Program-made: the position numbers and the translations under genes
Shown here: positions 31,592-40,700 of the stretch, in pieces
Layout: every line of letters starts with the position of its first letter
Numbering within the stretch: position 1 is the stretch's first letter
Notes under the pieces: model-generated
What the model was told of the DNA's origin: nothing
The model's database searches: none
The model's input: only the letters and a program-made list of their open reading frames with translations
Origin: an uncultured Oscillospiraceae bacterium
GTDB lineage: Bacteria; Bacillota; Clostridia; Oscillospirales; Oscillospiraceae
DNA length: 64,000 bases
NCBI GenBank assembly: GCA_947629915.1
Contig: CANRFN010000006.1
Span: 1-64,000 of the forward strand
Direction: 5' to 3'

Positions 31592-32049
31592 TGGATCGCA
31601 TCGCAAGTTTCCAGGTGGACCACACCAGGCTGCTCCCCGGGATGTACCTCTCCCGCCGGGACGGCTCCATCACCACCTTCGATCTCCGCTTCAAGCGGCC
31701 CAACACCGGGGATCTGCTCACCAATGCGGAGATGCACTCCGTGGAGCACATCATCGCCACATTGCTCCGCAACGGCCGGTGCAAGGACGCCATCATCTAC
31801 TTCGGCCCCATGGGCTGCCAGACAGGCTTCTACCTGGTGCTGGATGGCGCCAAGGTCTCGGACGGCGAGGCCGTAAAACTGGTCCAGGAGACCTTTGCCC
31901 AGGGCGCCGCCTGGGAGGGGCCCATGCCCGGCAAGAGCGCCGAGGAGTGCGGCAACTACCGCAACCTGGACACCGCACTGGCCCGCGCCCAGTGCGCCTA
32001 TTACTGCCAGGTGATCCAGGACTGGACCGAGGAAAAGCTGGCCTATTGA
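31591..32049 (+). CDS. luxS: S-ribosylhomocysteine lyase LuxS
   Basis: A 152-residue LuxS that splits S-ribosylhomocysteine into homocysteine and DPD, the precursor of autoinducer-2. The metal ligands are H49 and H53 in MHSVEHIIA and C120 in EECGNYRNLD; the catalytic cysteine is C76 in GPMGCQTGFYL, and E52 is the general base. Length and all active-site residues are normal. It is coupled to mtnN by a one-base overlap and followed 20 bases later by a small HPr-like gene. Whether AI-2 is a signal here or LuxS serves only methyl recycling cannot be told. Confidence 0.97.
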   Translation: MDRIASFQVDHTRLLPGMYLSRRDGSITTFDLRFKRPNTGDLLTNAEMHSVEHIIATLLRNGRCKDAIIYFGPMGCQTGFYLVLDGAKVSDGEAVKLVQETFAQGAAWEGPMPGKSAEECGNYRNLDTALARAQCAYYCQVIQDWTEEKLAY

Positions 32050-32069
32050 GCCCGAAAGGAGTAGACCGC

Positions 32070-32312
32070 ATGCGCATGCACATCAAGAAGGGATCCAACT
32101 TCGGCAGGATGATCGCCGTGGTGAAAGACTGTGAGGGCGAGGTGTTCCTCAAGAGCGACCAGGGGGACATCCTGAACCTGAAATCCACCCTCTCCCAGTA
32201 CGTGTTCGTCTCCATGGGGGTGGACGCGGACATCTGGGACTGGGTGATCGAGTGCTCCGTCCCCGGAGACTACGAGGTCCTGGCCCCCTTCCTCACCCAG
32301 GGACCGGACTGA
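32070..32312 (+). CDS. Small HPr-like hypothetical protein
   Basis: An 80-residue protein in the mtnN-luxS operon, with AAAGGAG eight bases before the ATG. Its outline, VKDCEGEVFLKSDQGDILNLK followed by STLSQYVFVSM and a final DYEVLAPFL, loosely follows degenerate clostridial HPr-like proteins (a strand, then -SxxDxLNLKSxLs-, a strand, then a closing helix), but I see no active-site histidine, so it would not be a phosphocarrier of the usual kind. The family link is inferred from pattern only. Co-transcription with LuxS suggests a shared role or simple co-expression. Confidence 0.6.
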   Translation: MRMHIKKGSNFGRMIAVVKDCEGEVFLKSDQGDILNLKSTLSQYVFVSMGVDADIWDWVIECSVPGDYEVLAPFLTQGPD

Positions 32313-32351
32313 AGTTGTGCCCCTGCTCTGATCTCATACACACGGCAAACA

Positions 32352-32396
32352 GCGGCCCGGCCTCCGCAAGGGAGGCCGGGCCGCATTGTCCTTTTT
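32352..32396 (+). terminator. Terminator of the mtnN-luxS operon
   Basis: A 14-bp stem GCGGCCCGGCCTCC / GGAGGCCGGGCCGC with a 5-base loop, followed by ATTGTCCTTTTT. Confidence 0.9.
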
Positions 32397-32443
32397 GGGT
32401 TGTCTGCTGGCTGTTGGCTTTGCGCAGGCCTCTCCGCAGGCTT

Positions 32444-33814
32444 TTACACCTGGGGCAGCTTGGCCAGGGAGGCGGCGATGTCCTCGTCCGTGGGGATGTT
32501 GTCCGTCATCTCGCCGTTGTGGAACTTCTCATAGGCCACGAGGTCGAAATAGCCGGTGCCGGTGAGACCGAAGACGATGTTCTTCGCCTCGCCGGTCTCC
32601 TTGCACTTCAGGGCCTCTTCCATGGCCACGAGGATGGCGTGGCTGGACTCCGGGGCGGGGAGGATGCCCTCTACCCGGGCGAAGTACTCCGCGGCCTTGA
32701 AGACGTCGGTCTGCTTTACGGAGACGGCCCGCATATAGCCGTCGTGGTAGAGCTGAGACAGGATGGAGCTCATGCCGTGGAAGCGGAGGCCGCCGGCGTG
32801 GTCCGGGGACGGGATGAACTGGCTGCCCAGGGTATACATCTTGGCCAGGGGGCAGATGGAGCCGGTGTCGCAGAAGTCATAGGCGAACTTGCCGCGGGTG
32901 AAGCTGGGGCAGGATGCGGGCTCTACGGCCACGATGTCGTAATCCGCCTCGCCCCGGAGCTTCTGGCCCATGAAGGGGCTGATGAGGCCGCCCAGGTTGG
33001 AGCCGCCGCCGGCGCAGCCGATGATCATGTCCGCCTTGACGCCGTACTTGTCCAGGGCGGCCTTGGTCTCGAGACCGATCACGGACTGGTGCAGCAGCAC
33101 CTGGTTCAGCACGCTGCCCAGCACATAGCGGTATCCCGGCGTGGAGGTGGCCACCTCTACGGCCTCGCTGATGGCGCAGCCCAGGGAGCCGGTGGTGCCG
33201 GGGAACTCGGCCAGGATCTTGCGGCCCACATTGGTGGTCTCAGAGGGGGAGGGGACCACAGAGGCGCCGTAGGTGCGCATCACCTCGCGGCGGAAGGGCT
33301 TCTGCTCATAGGAGCACTTCACCATGTACACCTTGCAGTCCAGGCCCAGGTAGCTGCAGGCCATGGAGAGAGCGGTGCCCCACTGTCCGGCGCCGGTCTC
33401 TGTGGTGACGCCCTTCAGGCCCTGCTGCTTGGCGTAGTACGCCTGGGCGATGGCGGAGTTCAGTTTGTGGGAACCAGATGTATTGTTGCCCTCAAACTTG
33501 TAATAGATGTGCGCCGGAGTGTCAAGCTTCTTCTCGAGACAATAAGCGCGTACCAGAGGAGACGGACGATACATCTTATAAAACTCACGAATTTCGTCCG
33601 GGATGGGGATGAAGGGGGTGTCGTTGTCCAGCTCCTGCTGTACGAGCTCCTTGCAGAACACGCCCTCCAGCTCTTCGGCGGCCATGGGGGCGCCGGTGCC
33701 GGGGTTCACCAGGGGCGCGGGCTTGTTCTTCATGGCCTCGCGGACGTTGTACCATGCGGTGGGCATCTCATCTTCCGAGAGATAGATCTTGTACGGGATT
33801 TCGTTGGTCTTCAT
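32444..33814 (-). CDS. trpB: Tryptophan synthase beta chain, TrpB2 type
   Basis: A 456-residue PLP enzyme of the TrpB-like (TrpB2) group, longer than the ~390-residue TrpB1. The N-terminal RPSPLVRAYCLEKKL and EGNNTSGSHKLNSA contain the PLP lysine K117; ETGAGQWGTAL is the family's substrate-binding motif; CAGGGSNLGG is the phosphate-cup loop; LTGTGYFDL closes the site. It joins indole and serine to make tryptophan. No trpA or other trp gene is adjacent, so it may use free indole. AAGGAG lies 11 bases before the ATG. Expression is governed by a T-box leader with a tryptophan specifier. Confidence 0.92.
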   Translation of the reverse strand: MKTNEIPYKIYLSEDEMPTAWYNVREAMKNKPAPLVNPGTGAPMAAEELEGVFCKELVQQELDNDTPFIPIPDEIREFYKMYRPSPLVRAYCLEKKLDTPAHIYYKFEGNNTSGSHKLNSAIAQAYYAKQQGLKGVTTETGAGQWGTALSMACSYLGLDCKVYMVKCSYEQKPFRREVMRTYGASVVPSPSETTNVGRKILAEFPGTTGSLGCAISEAVEVATSTPGYRYVLGSVLNQVLLHQSVIGLETKAALDKYGVKADMIIGCAGGGSNLGGLISPFMGQKLRGEADYDIVAVEPASCPSFTRGKFAYDFCDTGSICPLAKMYTLGSQFIPSPDHAGGLRFHGMSSILSQLYHDGYMRAVSVKQTDVFKAAEYFARVEGILPAPESSHAILVAMEEALKCKETGEAKNIVFGLTGTGYFDLVAYEKFHNGEMTDNIPTDEDIAASLAKLPQV

Positions 33815-33851
33815 GGTTTTGGTTTCTCCTTTCCGATTGGGATGCCGGGAC

Positions 33852-34129
33852 AAAAAGAAAAACCCCTGTCCCCAGCAATCTTCTGCTGGGACAGAGGCTG
33901 ATGCCTTCTGCGGTGCCACCCGGCTTGACGCGTTTTGCGTCCACTTTCTGCGCACAACCATGCGCTGGATTTGGTAACGGAGTCCCCTCCGGCTCCCCTA
34001 CTGGCCAACGGCGTTCGGTTCGCCCTCGAAAGCCCATTCAGCACAGCCATCCCCGCCGCAATCCCACCGCCTGCGGCTCTCTGTGTGGTACATGCCGTGC
34101 CTACTCACACTTTCTCTTCGGTTTGTTGG
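33852..34129 (-). promoter_or_regulatory. T-box leader, tRNA-Trp specific
   Basis: On the minus strand, the T-box sequence GGGTGGCACCGCAG (33908-33921) is followed by a terminator hairpin (33863-33897: CTGTCCCAGCA / TGCTGGGGACAG, then TTTTTC). Upstream lies a Stem I with the AGTA/GAA specifier-loop signature; the codon after GAA is TGG (34034-34036), i.e. tryptophan, and the distal AGAGAGCC...GGTGG elements are present. Uncharged tRNA-Trp should pair with the specifier and T-box and permit transcription into trpB. Confidence 0.92.
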
Positions 34130-34135
34130 CGGTAC

Positions 34136-34163
34136 ATTATCACAGGTGGGCGGGGTGTGTCAA
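34136..34163 (-). promoter_or_regulatory. Promoter of the T-box/trpB unit
   Basis: Minus-strand TTGACA (34158-34163) and GATAAT (34136-34141), 16-base spacer. From 34164 to 34319 I see nothing else. Confidence 0.8.
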
Positions 34164-34319
34164 GAGGAAAATTGCACATGATTTCCGGAAAGGATGGGAA
34201 TCCGTTGGTTGGGATGGAGAAAATGGCACGGAGCATGGGAATTGCGGGAGATTTGGAATGTACTTCCAGCCTCTTCTGCGGGCGCCCGCGGGAACCAGAC
34301 ATTTTTGGAAATTTGTCCG

Positions 34320-34348
34320 TTGCAAAAGCCGGAGGCGTTCGATATAAT
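34320..34348 (+). promoter_or_regulatory. Promoter of the CmpB-family gene
   Basis: TTGCAA (34320-34325) and TATAAT (34343-34348), 17-base spacer. Confidence 0.8.
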
Positions 34349-34413
34349 GGCCCAACTGTCTCGTGGAATGGGATGCCCGGCATCCCGGAGAACCGTTGGA
34401 GAGGTGAGGCGAC

Positions 34414-35265
34414 GTGCCAGAGCTCATTCATATCGTCCCGATGCGGGAACTCTTTCTCTATTTCAGCCTGTATTCCTTTTTAGGGTGGTGCATGGAGACT
34501 GCGTTTTGCTCCATCCGGCGGCACAAACTGGTGCCCCGGGGCTTCCTCTATGGCCCGGTGTGTCCCATCTACGGCGCCGGCGTGGTGCTGATGATCACCT
34601 TCTTCACCCCGCTGAAGGGCAGCATCCCGCTGTTCTATGTCTCGGCCGTGGTGGTGATGTCCTCCTGGGAGTACTTTGTCTCCTGGCTGCTGGAGGTTAC
34701 CACCCACATGAAGTACTGGGACTACTCAGACCAGAAGTTCAACCTGAACGGCCGGGTGTGCCTGTGGATCAGCCTCACCTGGGGTGTCCTCTCCTATCTC
34801 GTGATCTTCTGGATCCATCCCCCAGTGGAGCGGCTGGTGCAGAGCTTCTCCCCATTGGCACAGACCATCCTGTCCAGCTGCCTCGCTACCGCCTTCCTGG
34901 TGGATACAGTCTTCACCATCCGGAGCCTGGTACAGCTGTCTAAGGTGCTGGCAGATCTGGCCACCATCCACGATGAGCTCCAGGTGCAGCTGGCCCTGGG
35001 CAAGGCGGAGCTCCAGGACCGGGTGGAGGAGCGGGCTACCGCGCTCCGGGCCAAATACAACCGCCAGGCCCTCCTGGTGGAGAAGTACAGCCGCCGTTTT
35101 CGCAGCGGGTACTCCAAGCTGCGGGTGGGCCGCAAGTTCCAGCTGCAGCACCAGATCCACCTGGAGGACATCCTGGCCTCTGCCAGACAGGCCAAAGAGA
35201 ACCTGGACCGGAAGATTCAGCAGGGCAAGGAGAGGCTCCAGAGCGGGATCGGCAGCAACAACTGA
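34414..35265 (+). CDS. CmpB-family (DUF1113) putative ABC permease-like membrane protein
   Basis: A 283-residue membrane protein. Residues ~1-175 hold five hydrophobic segments and the family motif FSLYSFLGWCMETAF followed by LVPRGFLYGPVCPIYG, typical of the ABC_trans_CmpB family (PF06541), a name given by old annotation without proven transport activity. The last ~110 residues are a charged, helical, probably cytoplasmic domain. The GTG at 34414 is preferred because GAGGTGAGG lies four bases upstream. No ATPase gene is nearby. Function unknown. Confidence 0.82.
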   Translation: MPELIHIVPMRELFLYFSLYSFLGWCMETAFCSIRRHKLVPRGFLYGPVCPIYGAGVVLMITFFTPLKGSIPLFYVSAVVVMSSWEYFVSWLLEVTTHMKYWDYSDQKFNLNGRVCLWISLTWGVLSYLVIFWIHPPVERLVQSFSPLAQTILSSCLATAFLVDTVFTIRSLVQLSKVLADLATIHDELQVQLALGKAELQDRVEERATALRAKYNRQALLVEKYSRRFRSGYSKLRVGRKFQLQHQIHLEDILASARQAKENLDRKIQQGKERLQSGIGSNN

Positions 35266-35343
35266 GGCTGTGCCGGAGTTTCTGGTGCTTTATGTGGTGC
35301 CAAAGTCTGTTTGCCGTGCTGGACGGCGTACATGCTGAGAACA

Positions 35344-35385
35344 ACGAGCCTGCGGGCCTTCCCATGGGGAGGCCCGCAGGCTCGT
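35344..35385. terminator. Hairpin between convergent genes
   Basis: A 16-bp inverted repeat ACGAGCCTGCGGGCCT / AGGCCCGCAGGCTCGT with a 10-base loop separates the CmpB-family gene (+) from the MATE gene (-). T-runs are weak on both sides; probably a shared terminator. Confidence 0.65.
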
Positions 35386-35412
35386 CTCATTATGTCTCGC
35401 TCATCGTTTCGC

Positions 35413-36750
35413 TCAGTACTCGAAGCGCGGCTGCTTGATCTTGAGAAACAGGAAGGTGAGCGCCAGGGCCAGTCCCTCTGCCACCGCCACTGAGGCCCAG
35501 ATCCCGTCGGCCCCCCAGCGAATGGGGAGCAGCAACACCGCCGCCACCTGAAACACCATGGTGCGGAGAAAGGAGATCAGCGCCGAGGTGAGGCCGTCGT
35601 TGAGGGCGGTGAAGAAGCCGGAGCCGTAGATGTTGAAGCCCATCAGCAGGAAGGACAGGGAGAAGATTCGAAAGCCGGAGACGGTGAGGTCCATGAGAGC
35701 GGCATCGTAGCCCACGAACAGGCGGCCCAATGGAATCGCACAGAGCTCCGCGGAGACCACCATGGCGATGGCGAAGGCGCTGAGAATTCCCATGCCGAAC
35801 CGGAGGAGGCTCTTGAGCTCGCTCTTGTTGCCGGCCCCGAAGTGGAAGCTCACAATGGGCGCCGTGCCCACGGAGTACCCGATGAAGGCCGCGGAAAAGA
35901 TCATGCTGACGTACATCATGACGCCGTACGCCGCCACGCCGTCCTCTCCGGCGTACCGGAGCAGCTGGATGTTGTACAGCATGCCCACGAGGCTCATGGC
36001 GATGTTGTTCAGAAACTCGCTGAAGCCGTTGGTGCAGGCCTGGACCAATGCCTTGCCGTCCATCCGGGTCTTGCCCAGCCGCAGCGTGCCGGCGTTGGGG
36101 CGGAAAAACAGCACCAACGGCACCGCGCCGCCCACCACCATGCTCATCCCGGAGGCCACCGCAGCCCCGGCGAGGCGGTACTGCATGGGCAGGGTGGTGA
36201 CTAACACTGCGTCCAGCACAATGTTCGTTACCCCCGCCGCCACCGTCACCGCCAGTCCCATCCTGGGCCGCTCTGCCGCGGCGAAGAAGGACTGGAACAG
36301 CAGCTGCAGCACAAAGAAGGGCATGGCGATGAGCATGATCCGCCCGTATAGGACGCTGTTGTCCAGAAGCTCGCCCTCGGCCCCCAGGAGGACACAAAGC
36401 GGGCGGAGCAGGACGAAGCTTGGAATTGCCACCACAATGCCCACAATGAGGGCAGAATAGGTGAAGAGGGAGAACAGCCGGTTGGCCCGGTCTGGATCTC
36501 CCTCTCCCATGGTCTTCGCCACCAGGGCCGTGCCGCCGGTGCCGAAGAGAAAGCCGGATGTGGCGAGGATCATGAGAAACGGATAGATGAAGTTCACCGC
36601 CGCGAAGGGCGCCTTCCCCGCGAAGTTGGAGACGAAGAAGCCGTCCACCACGCCATAGACGGAGGAGAAGATCATCATGCCGATGGAGGGCAGGGAGAAG
36701 CGAAGCAGTCTGCCCGGAGTGAAGTGGCCGGAGAGGGAGAGATCGCTCAT
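35413..36750 (-). CDS. MATE family efflux transporter
   Basis: A 445-residue polytopic membrane protein with twelve predicted transmembrane segments arranged as two six-helix halves, the MATE layout. The N-terminal VYGVVDGFFVSNFAG and FLFGTGGTALVAKTMGEGD segments are characteristic, as are the YSVGTAPIVSFHFGAGN loop at the start of the second half and FSFLLMGFNIYGSGFFTALND-like sequence near residue 355. MATE proteins export organic cations or drugs using Na+ or H+ gradients; substrate unknown. The start overlaps the stop of the cytidylate-kinase-like gene by four bases (ATGA), so the two are co-translated. Confidence 0.92.
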   Translation of the reverse strand: MSDLSLSGHFTPGRLLRFSLPSIGMMIFSSVYGVVDGFFVSNFAGKAPFAAVNFIYPFLMILATSGFLFGTGGTALVAKTMGEGDPDRANRLFSLFTYSALIVGIVVAIPSFVLLRPLCVLLGAEGELLDNSVLYGRIMLIAMPFFVLQLLFQSFFAAAERPRMGLAVTVAAGVTNIVLDAVLVTTLPMQYRLAGAAVASGMSMVVGGAVPLVLFFRPNAGTLRLGKTRMDGKALVQACTNGFSEFLNNIAMSLVGMLYNIQLLRYAGEDGVAAYGVMMYVSMIFSAAFIGYSVGTAPIVSFHFGAGNKSELKSLLRFGMGILSAFAIAMVVSAELCAIPLGRLFVGYDAALMDLTVSGFRIFSLSFLLMGFNIYGSGFFTALNDGLTSALISFLRTMVFQVAAVLLLPIRWGADGIWASVAVAEGLALALTFLFLKIKQPRFEY

Positions 36751-37364
36751 GGGTTCTCCTGGAACCAGGCCTGGGCAAAGGCTGCCACCGCCGGCGCCAG
36801 GACCTTCATGTTCCAGCCCGTGGTGTTCACCACCAGGTGGTAGTTGGCCCGATCTCCCCAGGCGGTGCTGGAGAGGAAGGAGCGGGTTTGGGCCCTGCCG
36901 CGGTCTATCTGCTTCATCTCCCGGAGAATGTCCTTCTCCGTGGCGTGCTCATCCGCCGGCGCCCGCTCCTGGCAGCGCTTTACCTTGGCCTCGGTGTCTG
37001 CGCAGACGAAGATGTTGAAGGGGTGGTACTCCGCCAGAATCACATCCGCATCCCGGCCCACGATGATGCAGTCTCTCCCGGAGGCGGCGATCTCCCGGAT
37101 CACCTTCTCCTGGTCCACCAGAAGGGAGATCCGGCTGATCTGCTGGTGGGAGGGGGTGAGGGTGGCGTGGAACGTGATGGGGTAGCTGTGCCAGCTGCCG
37201 TTGTTCAGGGTGTTCTCGATGTACTGTTTGTCCAGGCCGCTCTTGTTGGCGATGGCTGTGATGATCTCGCTGTCGTAATAGTCCCAGGAGAGGATGTCTG
37301 CCAGGCGCTTGCCCAGCTCACGGCCGCCGCTGCCAAACTCGCGGCTTACGGTTATGATTTTCAT
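36747..37364 (-). CDS. Cytidylate kinase-like family protein
   Basis: A 205-residue P-loop protein of the cytidylate kinase-like family (PF13189). The N-terminal ITVSREFGSGGRELGKRLA carries the GSGGRELG phosphate-binding loop, a variant of the GxxGxGK Walker A. IIVGRDADVIL and VCADTEAKVKRCQER (lid/ADP-binding region) and YHLVVNTTGW agree with the family. True cytidylate kinases phosphorylate CMP; this group's substrate is not established. The ATG at 37364 has a weak AGGGGG site ten bases upstream and is overlapped by the stop of a short upstream frame. It is coupled to a MATE exporter. Confidence 0.85.
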   Translation of the reverse strand: MKIITVSREFGSGGRELGKRLADILSWDYYDSEIITAIANKSGLDKQYIENTLNNGSWHSYPITFHATLTPSHQQISRISLLVDQEKVIREIAASGRDCIIVGRDADVILAEYHPFNIFVCADTEAKVKRCQERAPADEHATEKDILREMKQIDRGRAQTRSFLSSTAWGDRANYHLVVNTTGWNMKVLAPAVAAFAQAWFQENP

Positions 37365-37456
37365 TCCAATTCAGCCCCCTGTTCGTGCTCCCGCTGGTGC
37401 GGGGTTCGGTGCTGCCTGGGACGGGATTGCCCCAGCTTTGTGCCGGGAACTTCCAT
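37361..37456 (-). CDS. Possible 31-codon upstream ORF (leader)
   Basis: Inside the transcript leader of the cytidylate-kinase-like gene, an ATG at 37456 opens a 31-codon frame (MEVPGTKLGQSRP...) whose TGA overlaps the downstream ATG. This could couple translation to the main gene, whose own ribosome binding site is weak. No good ribosome binding site precedes the leader frame, so this is speculative. Confidence 0.25.
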   Translation of the reverse strand: MEVPGTKLGQSRPRQHRTPHQREHEQGAELE

Positions 37457-37484
37457 GGGAAAAAGGACCAGCCCCCGTGGCCCT

Positions 37485-37513
37485 ATTTTAGCGCAATCTT
37501 TCACGAGATGCAA
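37485..37513 (-). promoter_or_regulatory. Promoter of the CMPK-like/MATE operon
   Basis: Minus-strand TTGCAT (37508-37513) and TAAAAT (37485-37490), 17-base spacer. The stretch 37514-37657 contains two copies of AGAGCAAATCAT (near 37546 and 37617) of unknown meaning and no gene. Confidence 0.7.
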
Positions 37514-37657
37514 CAACGTTCTGCGAAAAGTTGGAAAAACAAGAGAAGAGCAAATCATTTTTGCGACTATAAATTTACAGATCTTACATTTATGGACATC
37601 ATTCGAGCGCTTGCAAAGAGCAAATCATCCTGCATCCCTGGTGCGATGCGTGCAATC

Positions 37658-37700
37658 AGGAAAAGAGAGCCCGGACACCGCCAAATGGCGGCGTCCGGGC
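37658..37700 (-). terminator. Terminator of the SLH-PHP gene
   Basis: A 14-bp stem GCCCGGACGCCGCC / GGCGGTGTCCGGGC (one G-U pair) with a 4-base loop, followed on the minus strand by TCTCTTTTCC. Confidence 0.88.
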
Positions 37701-37752
37701 GCTGCTGGTTTGTATGGGTTTGGGGATCAGGTCTTCCTCAGGGATAGTTGGA

Positions 37753-40700
37753 TCACTTCACGATCAGGGAGACCAGGTTCTGCATGGCGGCTGCCGCCTG
37801 TGCCCGGGTGATGCTGTCTTTGGGGATCAGCTGCTGGTTGCCGTTGCCGTTGATGACGCCGGCGCCAACCGCCCAGGTCATGGCATCCTTGGCCCAGGAG
37901 GAGACGGTGTCTGCATCGGAGAAGGTCTGCATGCGGTCGCTGCGGGCGGTGTCCAGACCCAGGTATTTCGCGTAGTTGTACAGCATGGTGGCGAACTGCT
38001 CCCGGGTGATGGTGTCTGCCGGGGCGAACTCTCCCGTGCTATAGCCGGCCACGATGCCGTTCTCGCTGGCCCACGCCACCGATTCAGCGTACCACTTGTC
38101 TGTGGCCACATCCGGGAAGGAGGCCGCGGTCTTGGGGTTCACCTTGGACTCCAGTGCCCAGAGCATGGTGGCCGCCATAGAGCGGTCTACGTCCATATTC
38201 GGGGCGAAGACCATCTCAGTCTTGCTGACACCAGAGAAGATCTCGTGGGTTGCGGCGAAGGAAACGGCGTCTGCGTACCAGCTGGTGGCCGGGACGTCTT
38301 CGAAGACGGCGGACCGGGAGACCACTTTCACAGTACCGCTGCCGGGGAGAATGGCGTAGGTAGTGCCGCCTTCCACCAGGGACTTGGGCAGGACGGTCTC
38401 CTTGCCGTCCTTGTCCACCAGGACAGCTACCTGGCCGTTCTCCAGTTTCAGAGCGGTCTTCACGCCGCCGGGGACGGTGGTGAGGGTCTTGTCGTCCGCC
38501 TTCACGGTGACGGTGACGCTGTCTGCCGCCTTCTGGACGGAGATGGTGACATCGCCGGCCTTGGCCAGGCTGGACAGAGCGCTGTTGTGGAGGGTGACAT
38601 CGCCCACGGGGGTCTCTACCCGCAGCTTGGCATCGGTCTTTTCCCCCAGATCCTTCACAACGCCGCTGGGGATGGTGACGCTGACTGCGGTGGCATTTTC
38701 GGGCACCTTGGGCGCGATGACCACGGTGTCGCTCTTGTTCTGCTCGGCCTGCTTCAGGATCTCTTTGCCCATGCTGTCCGTGATGGTGGTGGAGGCCACA
38801 CCGTCTTTGACCGCAGCGGAGGGCTTTGCCACAGTCTCGGTTACGACCTCTTCCCCATCCTTGCTGTCTCCGGTTGTGACATCCAGAGCCGGCGTAGTAG
38901 AGGGAACGGGGGTGGGAGCAGGTGCGGGCGGTGTAGAGGGCACGGGAGCGGCCGTAGGCGTGGGATTGGAGGGATAGCTGGGATACCAGGGAGATGGATC
39001 GGTGGGGGTGGAGGGCTGCTGAGACGGCTGCTCACTGGGCTGCACGGAAGGCTGCTCGCTGGGCTGTTCGGAAGGCTGCTCAGACGGAGGTGTGGTGGGC
39101 TCCTCGCTGGGCGGTGTTGTGGGTTCGGTGGTGGGCTGGTCTGTGGGCGGTGTTGTGGGCGGAACCTCCGGCACGGCACCCAGAAGGATGTCGTCCGTGT
39201 TCCGGACCCGGAGCACCACCACGCTGGCCCCTTCGCCCTCGGGGTGCATGTAGCTCATGCCGGCGGCGGAGACCTCCATGCCATCCACGATGTCTCCGCT
39301 GATGAGGTCCTTGCCGGCCTCATTGTAGATGTAGCCGTCTATGAAGATCCGGACGGGGACCCCGGTGTCGTCTGTGAGCTTGAACTGGGACACCTTGCCC
39401 TTGCCGTCCCGGAGGATCTCGCTCACGATGCCCTTGGTCTGGACATACTGGCCGCCGTAGGCTGCGTAGTCTGCGGCCTGAGCGGTGGTGAGGACCTTGG
39501 CGGAGTAAATGTGCGGGGCGTCATCCAGAATGCTCAGGGAGATGATCTGGATCTCGCGGTCGTCCTGATAGGCGTCTGTGTAGCCTAGAATGCGCACCTT
39601 GGTGCCGATCTTCAGGCCGGTGTCTGCATAGGGGAATGCGGTGGTGCCACCGGTCTCGTCCTGCACGTAGATGGCGTCAAAGAAGGTGGTGCCTTTGTAT
39701 ACGGTGCCGCTGGTGACATACCCCTCGATGACGAAGAGCTTGCCCAGAGGCGCCTTGCGGGTGTCTGCAATGGGGGTGACGGACTTGGTGAGGCAGAGGG
39801 CCTTGAGGATGTTCTCGTAGATGGTGCGGTTGGCGTAGGGCAGATCCCAGATGTTGTCCAGCTCCGCCTTTACTTCGAAATCCGAGAGGAACACGCCGCC
39901 GGCTGCGAAGACGTGGCCGGCGCCCACCTTTTCATAGGCCAGGAAGGTGACGGGGTTCTCGCCGAGCTTGATGCCGCCAACGCCGTCTCCATCGGAGTCT
40001 ATGGAGTATGTGGTGTCGAAGCCGCGGACCAGCCAGGTGCCGTTGCCGGGATCCACCGAGCAGCCGGAGTACTGGCTGTATGTCTGATAGGTCTCGCCCT
40101 CCGCCACATCTTTGGCGGTGATCATGCCCTTCAGCCAGGGGGCTGCGATGGGATCGTCCATGTTGTACGTCTCGGGATAGAGGCGGTAGTTCTGGCCGCC
40201 GTTGTGGGTGTCGTCGCAGACCTCATCGTCGTGGATCTTCATGGTGGAGCCGATGGCCTCTAGAAGGGCGGTCTGCTGGGCTGCGGCGTGATAGTTGGCT
40301 CCCGAAGCGCCCTTGTCCTGATAGTCTGCCAGGCCTGTGACAACCACGGCGCCGCCGTTCTGGACGTAGTCCCGCACCATAGCGATGAAGCTTTCGTCAT
40401 AGAGGCTGGGGAGATAGTCTCCGGCGTTGGCCGTGCCAGATTTCCGGGCGGGGGCAGAGAGCACCAGCAGGCTGCAGTTCTGGAGCATCTCTGGGGTGAT
40501 GGTCTTGCCCGGGCCCACCACTGTGACCTTTACGGCGTTGTTGGCGGCAATGGCCGTCATGTTGCCCATGTTGCCGCCGTAGTAGCCGGTTACGTAGTCG
40601 TTGTAGTGGGTGCCGTCCACCAGAATGCTGGTCACCAAAGTGGCTGGCATGACGGTGATCTCAAGATCCTGGGTGTAGGTCTTCTCCATGCCGTTCAAAA

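Noticed and set aside
37546..37628. Duplicated AGAGCAAATCAT as a possible regulator site pair
   Set aside because: Only two direct copies 70 bases apart, upstream of the -35; no other support.
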